Of a DNA stretch of 7,356 nt, positions 1-4,966 are shown piece after piece (within the stretch, counting starts at the first letter, position 1; each line of letters opens with the position of its first letter). The position numbers and the translations under genes are program-made. Source of the DNA: Robiginitomaculum sp. (GTDB taxonomy: Bacteria; Pseudomonadota; Alphaproteobacteria; Caulobacterales; Maricaulaceae); NCBI GenBank assembly GCA_026993275.1, contig JALWUB010000134.1, positions 1-7,356 of the forward strand. Reading direction: 5' to 3'. Below the pieces are notes generated by a model that worked only from the letters and a program-made list of their open reading frames with translations, searched no databases and was not told the origin of the DNA.

Positions 1-376
1 CAATGGTCGCCTCCAGCCCGGCAACATCGCGCTCGACACTGATGTCGAGATTGAGAATCTTGTTGCCATGGGCATCAAAGAAAAACGCATTGGCCTGGCC
101 CTGGGCAATGCCCAGCACATAGACCCGGCGCGGCGTGCGGATCACCGCATCGACAATCGCCGGGTTGGACACCAGCACGTCGCGGGCATCGGCCGGCAGC
201 TCGATCACCGCCGCCTTGTTGAGCGGCAGCACCAGCGCCTTCGACGCCGTGCCCTGGCCCTGGTCGATCTTGACATGCAAAAGGCCCGCCTCACCGGCGG
301 CCGCGATGGGCGGGACGGCAAGACAGGCAAGCCCGGCCCAGGCCGCCAATATCAAACTGCTCAGCCAGGTCTTCAT
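1..376 (-). CDS. cpaC: CpaC/RcpA-type Tad pilus secretin, N-terminal part (cut by window edge)
   Basis: Only the first 125 codons lie in the window; the gene continues beyond base 1. The product should be the outer-membrane secretin of the Tad/Flp pilus. Residues 1-27 form a signal peptide with a hydrophobic core and an AAA-type cleavage region. Residues about 45-115 match the 'pilus formation protein N-terminal' domain that precedes the secretin: an LPLNKAAVIELP strand, then VSNPAIVDAVI, then a VYVLG...ANAFFFD segment ending in LDISVERD. The secretin ring domain itself is not visible. The ATG at 376 lies 2 bases after the cpaB stop, with an AAGGA ribosome site inside the end of cpaB (386-390, 9-base spacing), so the two genes are surely cotranscribed and probably coupled in translation. 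The same domain fold recurs in the divergent gene at 2594-3067. The family call rests on the domain plus gene order. Confidence 0.9.
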   Translation of the reverse strand, partial: MKTWLSSLILAAWAGLACLAVPPIAAAGEAGLLHVKIDQGQGTASKALVLPLNKAAVIELPADARDVLVSNPAIVDAVIRTPRRVYVLGIAQGQANAFFFDAHGNKILNLDISVERDVAGLEATI

Positions 377-378
377 GC

Positions 379-1224
379 TCACTGATCCTTCAGCGCCAGC
401 CTGGCGGGCTGGCCATAGCGATAGACCACCAGCGCCCGCGATCCGGTCTGGCGGGTGGCGTGGCTGCGGCTGCTGTCCTCATCCCCGGGCACCGCGTCGG
501 CAATGCTGCGCAGGGCCAGGGAGAGCTGTCCCGAAGCCTGGGCACGGGCCAGCAATTCCGCATCAGCGCGGTTCAGCTCCAGCGTCGCGGTGGAGCCGAT
601 GACGACCTCTTCCTTGTCCTTGCCGTCCTTGCCGCCGCCATGACGGAAAGTCTGGTCAATCGCCAGAACCCGGACATTGTCGAGAATGGTCTTGGCGTTG
701 TGCACGCTCTGGGCCTGCCCGCTGTCCTCGGCCTGCTGTTCCTCGGTGAGCAGCACATCGACCCGGTCATTGGGCAAGATGAACCCGCCCGCGCCGGTCT
801 CTGCCGAGATTTCCACCGACACGGCGCGCATGCCCGGCGCCAGCACCGCGGCCATGAACCCGGCCTCGCCGGGATTGACCAGCTTGCGCGGCGACAAGGG
901 CTCGCCCGCAGCAATATCCATGCGGGCGACGGCGCCGCTATAGGTTTCCAGCGCCTTGGGGTCTTTCTTTTGCGTCAAGAATGCCTTGTTGATGGCCTCG
1001 ATGGGCCATTCCTGCCAGCCCAGATCTTCCGGCGTGACCCGGTGGCCCACGGGAATATCCTTGCGGGCGACCAGAACCCGCCCGGCCTGCGGCTCTGGCG
1101 CGGCTTCGGTGACGGTTCTGGCATCCGGCGCCTGATCGCGGCTTGACAGCTTGCGCACCATCAGCGCCGCGCCCAGCGCGGCCGCAATGGCAATGACAAG
1201 AACAATCATGCGGCCGGGATTCAT
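379..1224 (-). CDS. cpaB: CpaB/RcpC-type Tad pilus assembly protein
   Basis: 281-residue protein of the Flp pilus assembly CpaB/RcpC family, a periplasmic component anchored in the inner membrane that works with the secretin. Residues about 6-23 are a hydrophobic membrane anchor followed by a basic RKLSSR stretch. Residues about 47-115 are an SAF-type domain (GRVLVARKDIPVGHRVTPED, later IAAGEPLSPRKL). Residues about 128-245 are the RcpC-like region (APGMRAVSVEIS, FILPNDRVDVLLT, ILDNVRVLAIDQ, STATLELNRADAELLARAQ). A charged Gly/Lys/Asp loop at 195-206 interrupts the second half. The start is set by a strong AGGAG site at 1232-1236, 7 bases from the ATG. The gene lies 76 bp downstream of cpaA and 2 bp upstream of cpaC, so it is the middle of the cpaABC transcription unit. 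Length is usual for the family. Confidence 0.95.
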   Translation of the reverse strand: MNPGRMIVLVIAIAAALGAALMVRKLSSRDQAPDARTVTEAAPEPQAGRVLVARKDIPVGHRVTPEDLGWQEWPIEAINKAFLTQKKDPKALETYSGAVARMDIAAGEPLSPRKLVNPGEAGFMAAVLAPGMRAVSVEISAETGAGGFILPNDRVDVLLTEEQQAEDSGQAQSVHNAKTILDNVRVLAIDQTFRHGGGKDGKDKEEVVIGSTATLELNRADAELLARAQASGQLSLALRSIADAVPGDEDSSRSHATRQTGSRALVVYRYGQPARLALKDQ

Positions 1225-1300
1225 GGGGTCACTCCTGCGTGTGCACTTGCACCAGGACCTGAAGTGACCAGAAACTTCTCAAGGCATGGTTAACAAAACC

Positions 1301-1807
1301 TCATCCGCCAGACATGGCGGTCAGGAAAATGGACGTGCCGGGCAGCATGATCAGCGCCCCGGCGCAAATGCCGATGCCATAGGGCACATCGCCGCCGGTC
1401 TTGAGAAGCCGTGCCGACCAGCGCCAGCTCTCCAGTTGTGCCGGCATGGGAGATTGCCGCACCAGCAGCAAGAACAGGGTCAGCACGCCGCCCGCCATGG
1501 CCGCCCAGGCGGCAAACATCAGCACGTCGGGCCAGCCCATCCACAGCGCCGCGGCGGCAAACAGCTTGGCATCGCCGCCGCCAATCCAGCCAAGGGCAAA
1601 CATGACCACCACCAGAACCAGCGCCCCCAGCCCGGTGAGCACATGCAGGCCCACATCGTGCCAGCTCATGTGCGCCCCCAGTGCCGTGAGCGCAAACACC
1701 CCGATCAGCGCAGCGGAGATCCAGTTGGGAATGGTCATGGTGGCGGCGTCGTAAAAGGCGGCGGTCAGCATCAGCAATGCAAAGGCGGCAACCAGAAGGG
1801 AGAGCAT
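1301..1807 (-). CDS. cpaA: CpaA/TadV-type prepilin peptidase (A24 family)
   Basis: 168-residue integral membrane aspartic peptidase that cleaves the leader from Flp prepilin and pseudopilins at the cytoplasmic face of the inner membrane. It has only the peptidase domain, as usual for the CpaA/TadV group, and lacks the methylase domain of PilD. Both A24 signatures are present: Asp20 in FYDAATMTIPN (the D-x5-IPN motif) and Asp79 in the GGGDAK motif. Hydrophobic segments fall at about residues 2-18, 30-46, 53-73, 82-90, 95-117 and 142-163. The late VPYGIGICAG stretch is typical of the family. The reading frame is open 14 codons further upstream (to 1849), but the ATG at 1807 is preferred: a GAGGAG site (1814-1819) sits 6 bases before it, and the protein then begins directly with the first membrane helix. 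The likely substrate, flp, is 388 bp upstream. Confidence 0.95.
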   Translation of the reverse strand: MLSLLVAAFALLMLTAAFYDAATMTIPNWISAALIGVFALTALGAHMSWHDVGLHVLTGLGALVLVVVMFALGWIGGGDAKLFAAAALWMGWPDVLMFAAWAAMAGGVLTLFLLLVRQSPMPAQLESWRWSARLLKTGGDVPYGIGICAGALIMLPGTSIFLTAMSGG

Positions 1808-1887
1808 GGAAGGCTCCTCGGGCAATGGCAACAGGGATCCGGGCGCCATGGTGTCAGCAAGGCGTTAACAGCGTGTTTCTGCGAATC

Positions 1888-2036
1888 TGCCTCCTCCATC
1901 GGCTGCGCCGCCACCTCCCCCGCTTTTCGCAGGGGAGGAAAGGGAAAGGTGTTTTCCTTGCTCCCCTGCTTGCGGGGGAACTGGCAAAAGCCAGCGGCTT
2001 TTGTCTGAGGGGGCTTCCGGCTTCTGATTTTCCCCC
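1888..2036. repeat. GC-rich intergenic repeat block made of serial hairpins
   Basis: This part of the 387-bp gap between flp and cpaA has no credible gene. It is a run of hairpins: CCTCCCC/GGGGAGG (1914-1920 with 1932-1938), CCCC/GGGG (1963-1966 with 1974-1977), CTGGC-AAAA-GCCAG (1981-1994), an alternative AAAAGCC/GGCTTTT (1986-1992 with 1996-2002), and GGGGG/CCCCC (2009-2013 with 2032-2036). Intergenic repeats built from such C-rich/G-rich arms are common in alphaproteobacterial genomes. That this is a copy of a dispersed family is an inference, since no second copy is in the window. A promoter for cpaA must lie here or nearby, but none stands out. Confidence 0.5.
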
Positions 2037-2139
2037 TAGAGCACTTCCCGAAAAGTGGGAACCGGTTTTCGGATAAGAAGTGCGGCAAAACAATAGGATA
2101 GAGTGCGGTTTTGATTCTATCAAAATGTGAAGCGCTCTA
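2037..2139. repeat. RIME-like double-palindrome intergenic element
   Basis: A 103-bp element bounded by inverted ends TAGAGC (2037-2042) and GCTCTA (2134-2139). The left half is a nested hairpin: GCACTTC/GAAGTGC (2041-2047 with 2077-2083) enclosing CCGAAAA/TTTTCGG (2048-2054 with 2066-2072). The right half is a second hairpin: TAGAG/CTCTA (2099-2103 with 2135-2139) enclosing TTTTGAT/ATCAAAA (2109-2115 with 2119-2125, loop of 3). The size, the two-palindrome layout, and the internal CCGAAAAGTGGGAACCGGTT core resemble, from memory, the intergenic mosaic elements of Rhizobium and related alphaproteobacteria. It probably does not encode anything. It sits directly behind the flp terminator. Confidence 0.75.
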
Positions 2140-2140
2140 A

Positions 2141-2168
2141 GAAAAAGGCCGCCCCTTTCGGGGCGGCC
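2141..2168 (-). terminator. Rho-independent terminator of flp
   Basis: A perfect 9-bp stem GGCCGCCCC/GGGGCGGCC (2147-2155 with 2160-2168) closes a 4-base loop, GAAA when read on the minus strand. It is followed on that strand by TTTTTC. It begins 26 bases after the flp stop codon. This should separate a short, abundant pilin transcript from the cpaABC genes downstream. Confidence 0.92.
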
Positions 2169-2194
2169 TCATTCCGTTGGTCAAGCCGTCAGGC

Positions 2195-2359
2195 TTAGCC
2201 CATCTGATCAGCAACACTTTGGAACGTGGTGCTGGCGTTTTGCCCCAGCGTGGTCACAGCGGCAATGATGGCCACCGCAATCAGCGCGGCAATCAGGCCA
2301 TATTCAATGGCCGTGGCACCGGATTCATCCTTGAAAAATTTTGCAGCAAACGTTTTCAT
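2195..2359 (-). CDS. flp: Flp/PilA-type type IVb pilin
   Basis: 54-residue prepilin of the Tad pilus, the major fibre subunit. The leader is short and basic (MKTFAAKFFKDESG). Cleavage by CpaA is expected after Gly14, giving a mature protein starting ATAIEYGLIAALIA, with the conserved Glu at +5 and Tyr at +6 of Flp pilins. The single hydrophobic helix runs to about residue 38 and is followed by a short polar tail (TLGQNASTTFQSVADQMG). An in-frame ATG lies two codons upstream (2365), but the GGGAG site at 2367-2371 is only 1 base from it and 7 bases from the ATG at 2359, so the latter is preferred; the alternative product would have 56 residues. The gene has its own promoter and terminator. Confidence 0.95.
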   Translation of the reverse strand: MKTFAAKFFKDESGATAIEYGLIAALIAVAIIAAVTTLGQNASTTFQSVADQMG

Positions 2360-2366
2360 TTTCATT

Positions 2367-2371
2367 CTCCC
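2367..2371 (-). promoter_or_regulatory. Ribosome binding site that decides the flp start
   Basis: GGGAG on the minus strand. Spacing is 7 bases to the ATG at 2359 and only 1 base to the ATG at 2365, so initiation at 2359 is favoured. Confidence 0.75.
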
Positions 2372-2439
2372 GAATTGTTGTTGCTAGCGACAAAGGCTCG
2401 CCGTAGCTCTTGCGTGGCTCTTTTGCGAACCCGGGGAGG

Positions 2440-2471
2440 ACTATAGGCGTCCCCATTTAATGGGCGTTTAA
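2440..2471 (-). promoter_or_regulatory. flp promoter with CtrA-type box
   Basis: On the minus strand a -10-like TATAGT (2440-2445) lies downstream of a perfect TTAA-N7-TTAA box (2457-2471), the half-site spacing of the CtrA response regulator consensus. With transcription starting near 2433 the box would span about -38 to -24, covering the place of the -35 element, as in CtrA-activated promoters. No good sigma-70 -35 is present at the right distance, which fits an activator-dependent promoter. A perfect CCCATT-T-AATGGG palindrome (2452-2464) overlaps the box. The predicted leader is about 75 bases. pilA of Caulobacter is a known CtrA target; its use here is inferred. Confidence 0.65.
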
Positions 2472-2593
2472 GCGATGTGGTTAGTTTTTGATAAATCTGA
2501 CCACGGCGTTTTGACCCCATGGCGTTTAGGTTTCATTCACCAGTGCGGCCCTAGTCTTGGCCATTGCCGAGCCTCTCGCAACAGGTCACGCCC

Positions 2594-3067
2594 ATGATGC
2601 GCCTTCTTGCCTTCGCCCTTGTGTTGTTCCTGCACGGCCAGGCCTTCGCCGCAGAGCCGCAGGAGGGCACCCGCAGCTTCAGCGTCGAAGTGGACAAGGC
2701 GCGCATCCTGCGCCTGCCGCGCCCGGCCGCCACGGTGATTATCGGCAATCCGGCGATTGCCGACGCCGCCATTCATGACAGCCGCCTGCTGCTGGTCACC
2801 GGCAAGGCCTTTGGCGCCACCAACATCATCGCCCTTGACGGCCGCGGCCGGATCATCACCGAGCGCGACATCACTGTCGTGGCGCCGCATGTGGCCGCCA
2901 TCACCTATTACCGCGGCGGCTCGCAGCGCACCTATTCATGCGCCAATGGCTGCGAACTGACCCCCAGCGTCGGCAATGATCCGGATGTCTTTGACAGCCT
3001 GCTCACCCAGCAAAAGGACAAGGCCAAGCAGGGCAGCGCCGCCGCAGGATCCGACGGCGCAAACTAG
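2594..3067 (+). CDS. Stand-alone CpaC N-terminal-like exported protein
   Basis: 157-residue protein, probably periplasmic. Residues 1-19 are a signal peptide (MMRLLAFALVLFLHGQAFA, cleavage before AEP). Residues about 28-97 are the 'pilus formation protein N-terminal' domain, with the same sequence landmarks as CpaC in this window: KARILRLPRPAATVIIGNPAIADAAI, then LLLVTGKAFGATNIIALD, then GRIITERDITVV. No secretin ring follows. Instead there is a short tail with Cys116 and Cys120 (CANGC, possibly a disulfide) and a polar Lys/Gln/Ala end. The ATG at 2594 is chosen because CAGG lies 8 bases upstream; a second ATG follows at once, and a TTG at 2564 would spoil the signal peptide. It is divergent from flp. 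A role as a Tad secretin accessory is inferred from domain and position; its exact function is unknown. Confidence 0.85.
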   Translation: MMRLLAFALVLFLHGQAFAAEPQEGTRSFSVEVDKARILRLPRPAATVIIGNPAIADAAIHDSRLLLVTGKAFGATNIIALDGRGRIITERDITVVAPHVAAITYYRGGSQRTYSCANGCELTPSVGNDPDVFDSLLTQQKDKAKQGSAAAGSDGAN

Positions 3068-3235
3068 GGTCTGAACCCAATTGGCTTGCCCATTCTGCAC
3101 GAGCGGATTTTTGTTCTGAACAGGTGGGATGGTGCAGGACATGGGGCATGTTCAAGACATTCCGACGTATTCAGGACGGAAATCCGCCGCGCCCGTATGG
3201 GTTTGACAGGATCACCATGAGGGTGCTCTCGCGTC

Positions 3236-3258
3236 CTTTCTCCCCATTGGGGAGAAGG
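3236..3258. repeat. Hairpin TTCTCCCC-ATT-GGGGAGAA
   Basis: A perfect 8-bp stem (3238-3245 with 3249-3256) around a 3-base loop, extended by one G-T and one C-G pair. It is closely related in sequence to the hairpin at 3369-3393, so the island carries two versions of one motif. Confidence 0.75.
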
Positions 3259-3262
3259 TCGG

Positions 3263-3306
3263 AGCCTGCCCCGGCCCTCGCTTTCGCAAGGGCAGGCTGG
3301 CCGGGG
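3263..3306. repeat. Two competing inverted repeats
   Basis: AGCCTGCCC (3263-3271) is the reverse complement of 3290-3298, and CCCCGGCC (3269-3276) is the reverse complement of 3299-3306. The arms interlock and share bases, so both full stems cannot form together in one strand. A shorter GCCCT/AGGGC pair (3274-3278 with 3289-3293) lies inside. Confidence 0.7.
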
Positions 3307-3368
3307 ATGAGGGGGTTCTGAAGCTGAAGATAAAACCCCGGACGGGGCACGTTCTGCAAGCCTGCACC

Positions 3369-3393
3369 CCCCTCTCCCCGCCGGGGAGAGGGG
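3369..3393. repeat. Perfect 11-bp hairpin, CCCCTCTCCCC arm
   Basis: CCCCTCTCCCC (3369-3379) pairs perfectly with 3383-3393 around a GCC loop. No T-run follows on either strand, so it is not a typical terminator. Confidence 0.8.
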
Positions 3394-3412
3394 ACTCTCT
3401 GAGCCTCGCACA

Positions 3413-3478
3413 CCTCATCCTGAGCTTGTCGAAGGATGAAGATGGCACCCTCCATGGTTCGACAGGATCACCATGAGG
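3413..3478. repeat. Palindromic repeat of the 'CCTGAGCTTGTCGAAGGATGA' type
   Basis: Outer arms CCTCAT (3413-3418) and ATGAGG (3473-3478), middle arms GTCGAA (3428-3433) and TTCGAC (3458-3463), and a separate small hairpin TCATCCT/AGGATGA (3415-3421 with 3433-3439) inside the left arm. The core with CTTGTCGAAGGATGA resembles a repeat seen between genes in many proteobacterial genomes; this is a memory-based match. Confidence 0.65.
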
Positions 3479-3484
3479 GTGTTG

Positions 3485-3548
3485 CATGGCTTGGGCCATG
3501 GCCTGCATGGCCTGTTTTTGCGGGAAGCGAGCCATGGGCCAAGCCATG
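3485..3548. repeat. 17-bp inverted repeat around a 30-bp loop
   Basis: CATGGCTTGGGCCATGG (3485-3501) and CCATGGGCCAAGCCATG (3532-3548) are reverse complements at 16 of 17 positions. The loop contains GCATGGCCTG and a run of five T. The 12-mer CCTGCATGGCCT inside it (3502-3513) recurs at 3726-3737. Confidence 0.75.
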
Positions 3549-4012
3549 TGCAGGCCAGTTCCGGACACAAGTGCGCCAGACCGGGGCAGAAACAAGCCAT
3601 ATCAAGCCATGACATGCGGGGATAAGCGCGTGCCTGTCCACGCAAGGGCACCGGGATGGATAATCAGGATGTGCGGGGCCGTTTAAGAGGGCTCTGCAAG
3701 GAAGACTGAGATTGTGAATCAAGGCCCTGCATGGCCTTGCGTCCCTTCAACGGCGCAAGCAAAGCCTCCGTGCGTGCAATCCGCACCCCCTGAAAGCCCT
3801 TTCAAGAGCCTCAAGGCGCACTGCTATCCCAAGGAAAGCAGGAAGCAGTTTTTTTGAAGGTGCATCCGGGCAGGTTCAAGGCCTGCATTTCAGGATAAGA
3901 ATCCCCAATGCAGGCTGAGCGCGCCCTTCAGGTGCCGTTCAGGCTGGTTGTTTTAGGGTTGATCATCGAACACATCCAGCGCCCCGGGCGCGCAACCCTT
4001 GGAGAGACCCTC
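3549..4012. other. Gene-free stretch before the glycine-zipper gene
   Basis: No convincing coding region is visible. Contents: a palindrome AAGGCC/GGCCTT (3721-3726 with 3733-3738); a small hairpin TGAAA-GCCC-TTTCA (3791-3804); a hairpin CTGCT-A-TCC-CAA-GGA-A-AGCAG (3821-3841) followed 7 bases later by seven T (3849-3855), which is terminator-like but has no gene close upstream; and GCGCCC-C-GGGCGC (3979-3991) just before the ribosome site of the next gene. A frame open from 3908 runs into the next gene but has no signal of its own. A promoter for that gene must lie here; no clear boxes were found. Confidence 0.6.
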
Positions 4013-4711
4013 ATGCGCAAGGCATTGATCGCAGCAACCGCACTGGCCGCAAGCCTGGTCCTGCCCGCCACCGCTTCTGCCGGCTCCGGCCGTTATGGCT
4101 GCGGCGGCGATTCGGACGACCAGGTGGTGGGCGCCCTCATCGGCGGCGTTCTGGGCGGCGTCATCGGCCATGAAGTTGCCGGCCGCGGCGACCACACCGA
4201 AGGCACCATTGCCGGGGCTGTGGTTGGCGGCGCCCTGGGCGCCGTGGTTGCCGATGGCGGCGGCTGTGGCCGCGGCCGTCATTACCGCACCCGTTATGGC
4301 TATGACGGCGCTTATGGGTATGGCAATTCTTACGGCCGCCACCGTTACCGCACCCGCTATGGCAACGGCTATTACGGCACTGGCTATTATGGCAGCGGGT
4401 ATTATGGCACTGGCGATTACGCTTATGGCAGTGGCTATGGCCGCCATGATCCGTATCAGGAGCGCCGCTACCGCCGCCATGAGCGCCGCGAACACCGCGC
4501 TTACCGGCGCCATGAGCGCCATGAAGAGCGCAACGGCTTTTGGGACGAACGCCATGACGGCCATGTGCTGGCCGGCGGTTATGACGAGGCGCGGGCTTTC
4601 CGCGCCGGTGAATGCCGCAGCCGCAAGGTCGCGACCCGCCGCCATGGCGCGCAAAGGGTGACATTGGTGCGCGAATGCCGCGCGGCCAATGGCCAGTGGA
4701 TCCGCCGCTAA
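4013..4711 (+). CDS. Secreted glycine-zipper (2TM) protein with Tyr/Gly repeats
   Basis: 232 residues. A signal peptide covers residues 1-23 (cleavage after TASA). There is no lipobox cysteine, so it is not a lipoprotein like the classic 17-kDa antigen. Residues about 35-80 are a glycine-zipper 2TM domain: VVGALIGGVLGGVIGHEVAG, a charged turn with GDHTEG, then a second glycine-rich helix. Next comes a low-complexity Tyr/Gly/Arg tract (about 89-145) with a doubled YRTRYG motif and three tandem GYYGT/S units, then a His/Arg/Glu-rich stretch (about 147-180). The C-terminal part has an AGECRSRK...VTLVRECRAANGQW pattern. Four cysteines (30, 85 and two near the end) could form disulfides. The start is set by GGAGAG (4001-4006) 6 bases upstream. 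Likely envelope-associated; exact role unknown. Confidence 0.85.
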   Translation: MRKALIAATALAASLVLPATASAGSGRYGCGGDSDDQVVGALIGGVLGGVIGHEVAGRGDHTEGTIAGAVVGGALGAVVADGGGCGRGRHYRTRYGYDGAYGYGNSYGRHRYRTRYGNGYYGTGYYGSGYYGTGDYAYGSGYGRHDPYQERRYRRHERREHRAYRRHERHEERNGFWDERHDGHVLAGGYDEARAFRAGECRSRKVATRRHGAQRVTLVRECRAANGQWIRR

Positions 4712-4740
4712 GCGCGTTATGGGGACGCACGCGGATGGCA

Positions 4741-4773
4741 CGGCGGCCAGCACATGCTGGCCGCCGCTTTCTT
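4741..4773 (+). terminator. Terminator of the glycine-zipper gene
   Basis: A perfect 11-bp stem CGGCGGCCAGC/GCTGGCCGCCG (4741-4751 with 4756-4766), loop ACAT, followed by CTTTCTT. It begins 29 bases after the stop codon. The T-tract is broken, so efficiency is uncertain. Confidence 0.75.
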
Positions 4774-4869
4774 GTCAGACGGACGCGCTGGCACGCTGCA
4801 GCCAGGCGGCCTGTCTGGCTCACCAGAGACCGCGCCCCCGGACCCGCCAGGCCATGGCACGAAACGCGC

Positions 4870-4906
4870 CGGATCAACATCAATCCGAGAACCGGTTTAA
4901 CGGTTC
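4870..4906. repeat. Two small hairpins upstream of the adenine deaminase gene
   Basis: CGGAT/ATCCG (4870-4874 with 4883-4887) and GAACCG-GTTTAA-CGGTTC (4889-4906). They lie 60-100 bases before the start of the next gene and could be operator or leader structures. There is no further evidence for a role. Confidence 0.4.
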
Positions 4907-4966
4907 CATCCTGCCATGAAACGCTTTAGGTTGGGCCATGGTTTGGATTGACGATGGACCCCTTTC

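Larger units (their letters stand above)
3200..3481. repeat. Repeat island bracketed by a direct repeat
   Basis: A 26-bp sequence (GGTT, one variable base, then GACAGGATCACCATGAGGGTG) occurs at 3200-3225 and again at 3456-3481 with a single mismatch; its last 21 bases are identical. Between the copies lie several inverted repeats, listed separately. No open frame here has a recognisable protein, ribosome site or coding character. It looks like a composite of dispersed intergenic palindromic repeats. Confidence 0.7.

Noticed and set aside
1286..2008. A 240-codon plus-strand open frame over cpaA and the repeat block
   Set aside because: It is antisense to cpaA, its translation is low-complexity Gln/His/Gly/Arg, and it runs on into repeats; it is a shadow of a high-GC gene.
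2511..2539. TTGACC at 2511 as a -35 box for the gene at 2594
   Set aside because: The hexamer 17 bases downstream (CATTCA) is a poor -10 match, so the promoter was not called.
3064..3722. Several overlapping short open frames in the repeat island on both strands
   Set aside because: They are made of repeat sequence, share no ribosome site or domain, and overlap each other in different frames.
3821..3855. Hairpin plus seven T as a terminator
   Set aside because: The stem has a mismatch, the T-run begins 7 bases after it, and the nearest upstream gene ends more than 750 bp away; kept only as a note on the gap.
3200..3860. A CRISPR array or tRNA in the repeat-rich gap
   Set aside because: The direct repeats occur only twice with a 230-bp interval, and no cloverleaf with tRNA consensus bases was found.
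3908..4012. An upstream extension of the glycine-zipper protein by 35 residues
   Set aside because: It would bury the signal peptide, while the ATG at 4013 has a GGAGAG site at ideal distance.
3953..4753. A 266-codon minus-strand open frame
   Set aside because: It is antisense to the glycine-zipper gene, its Ala/Ile-rich translation simply mirrors the sense repeats, and it has no credible start.
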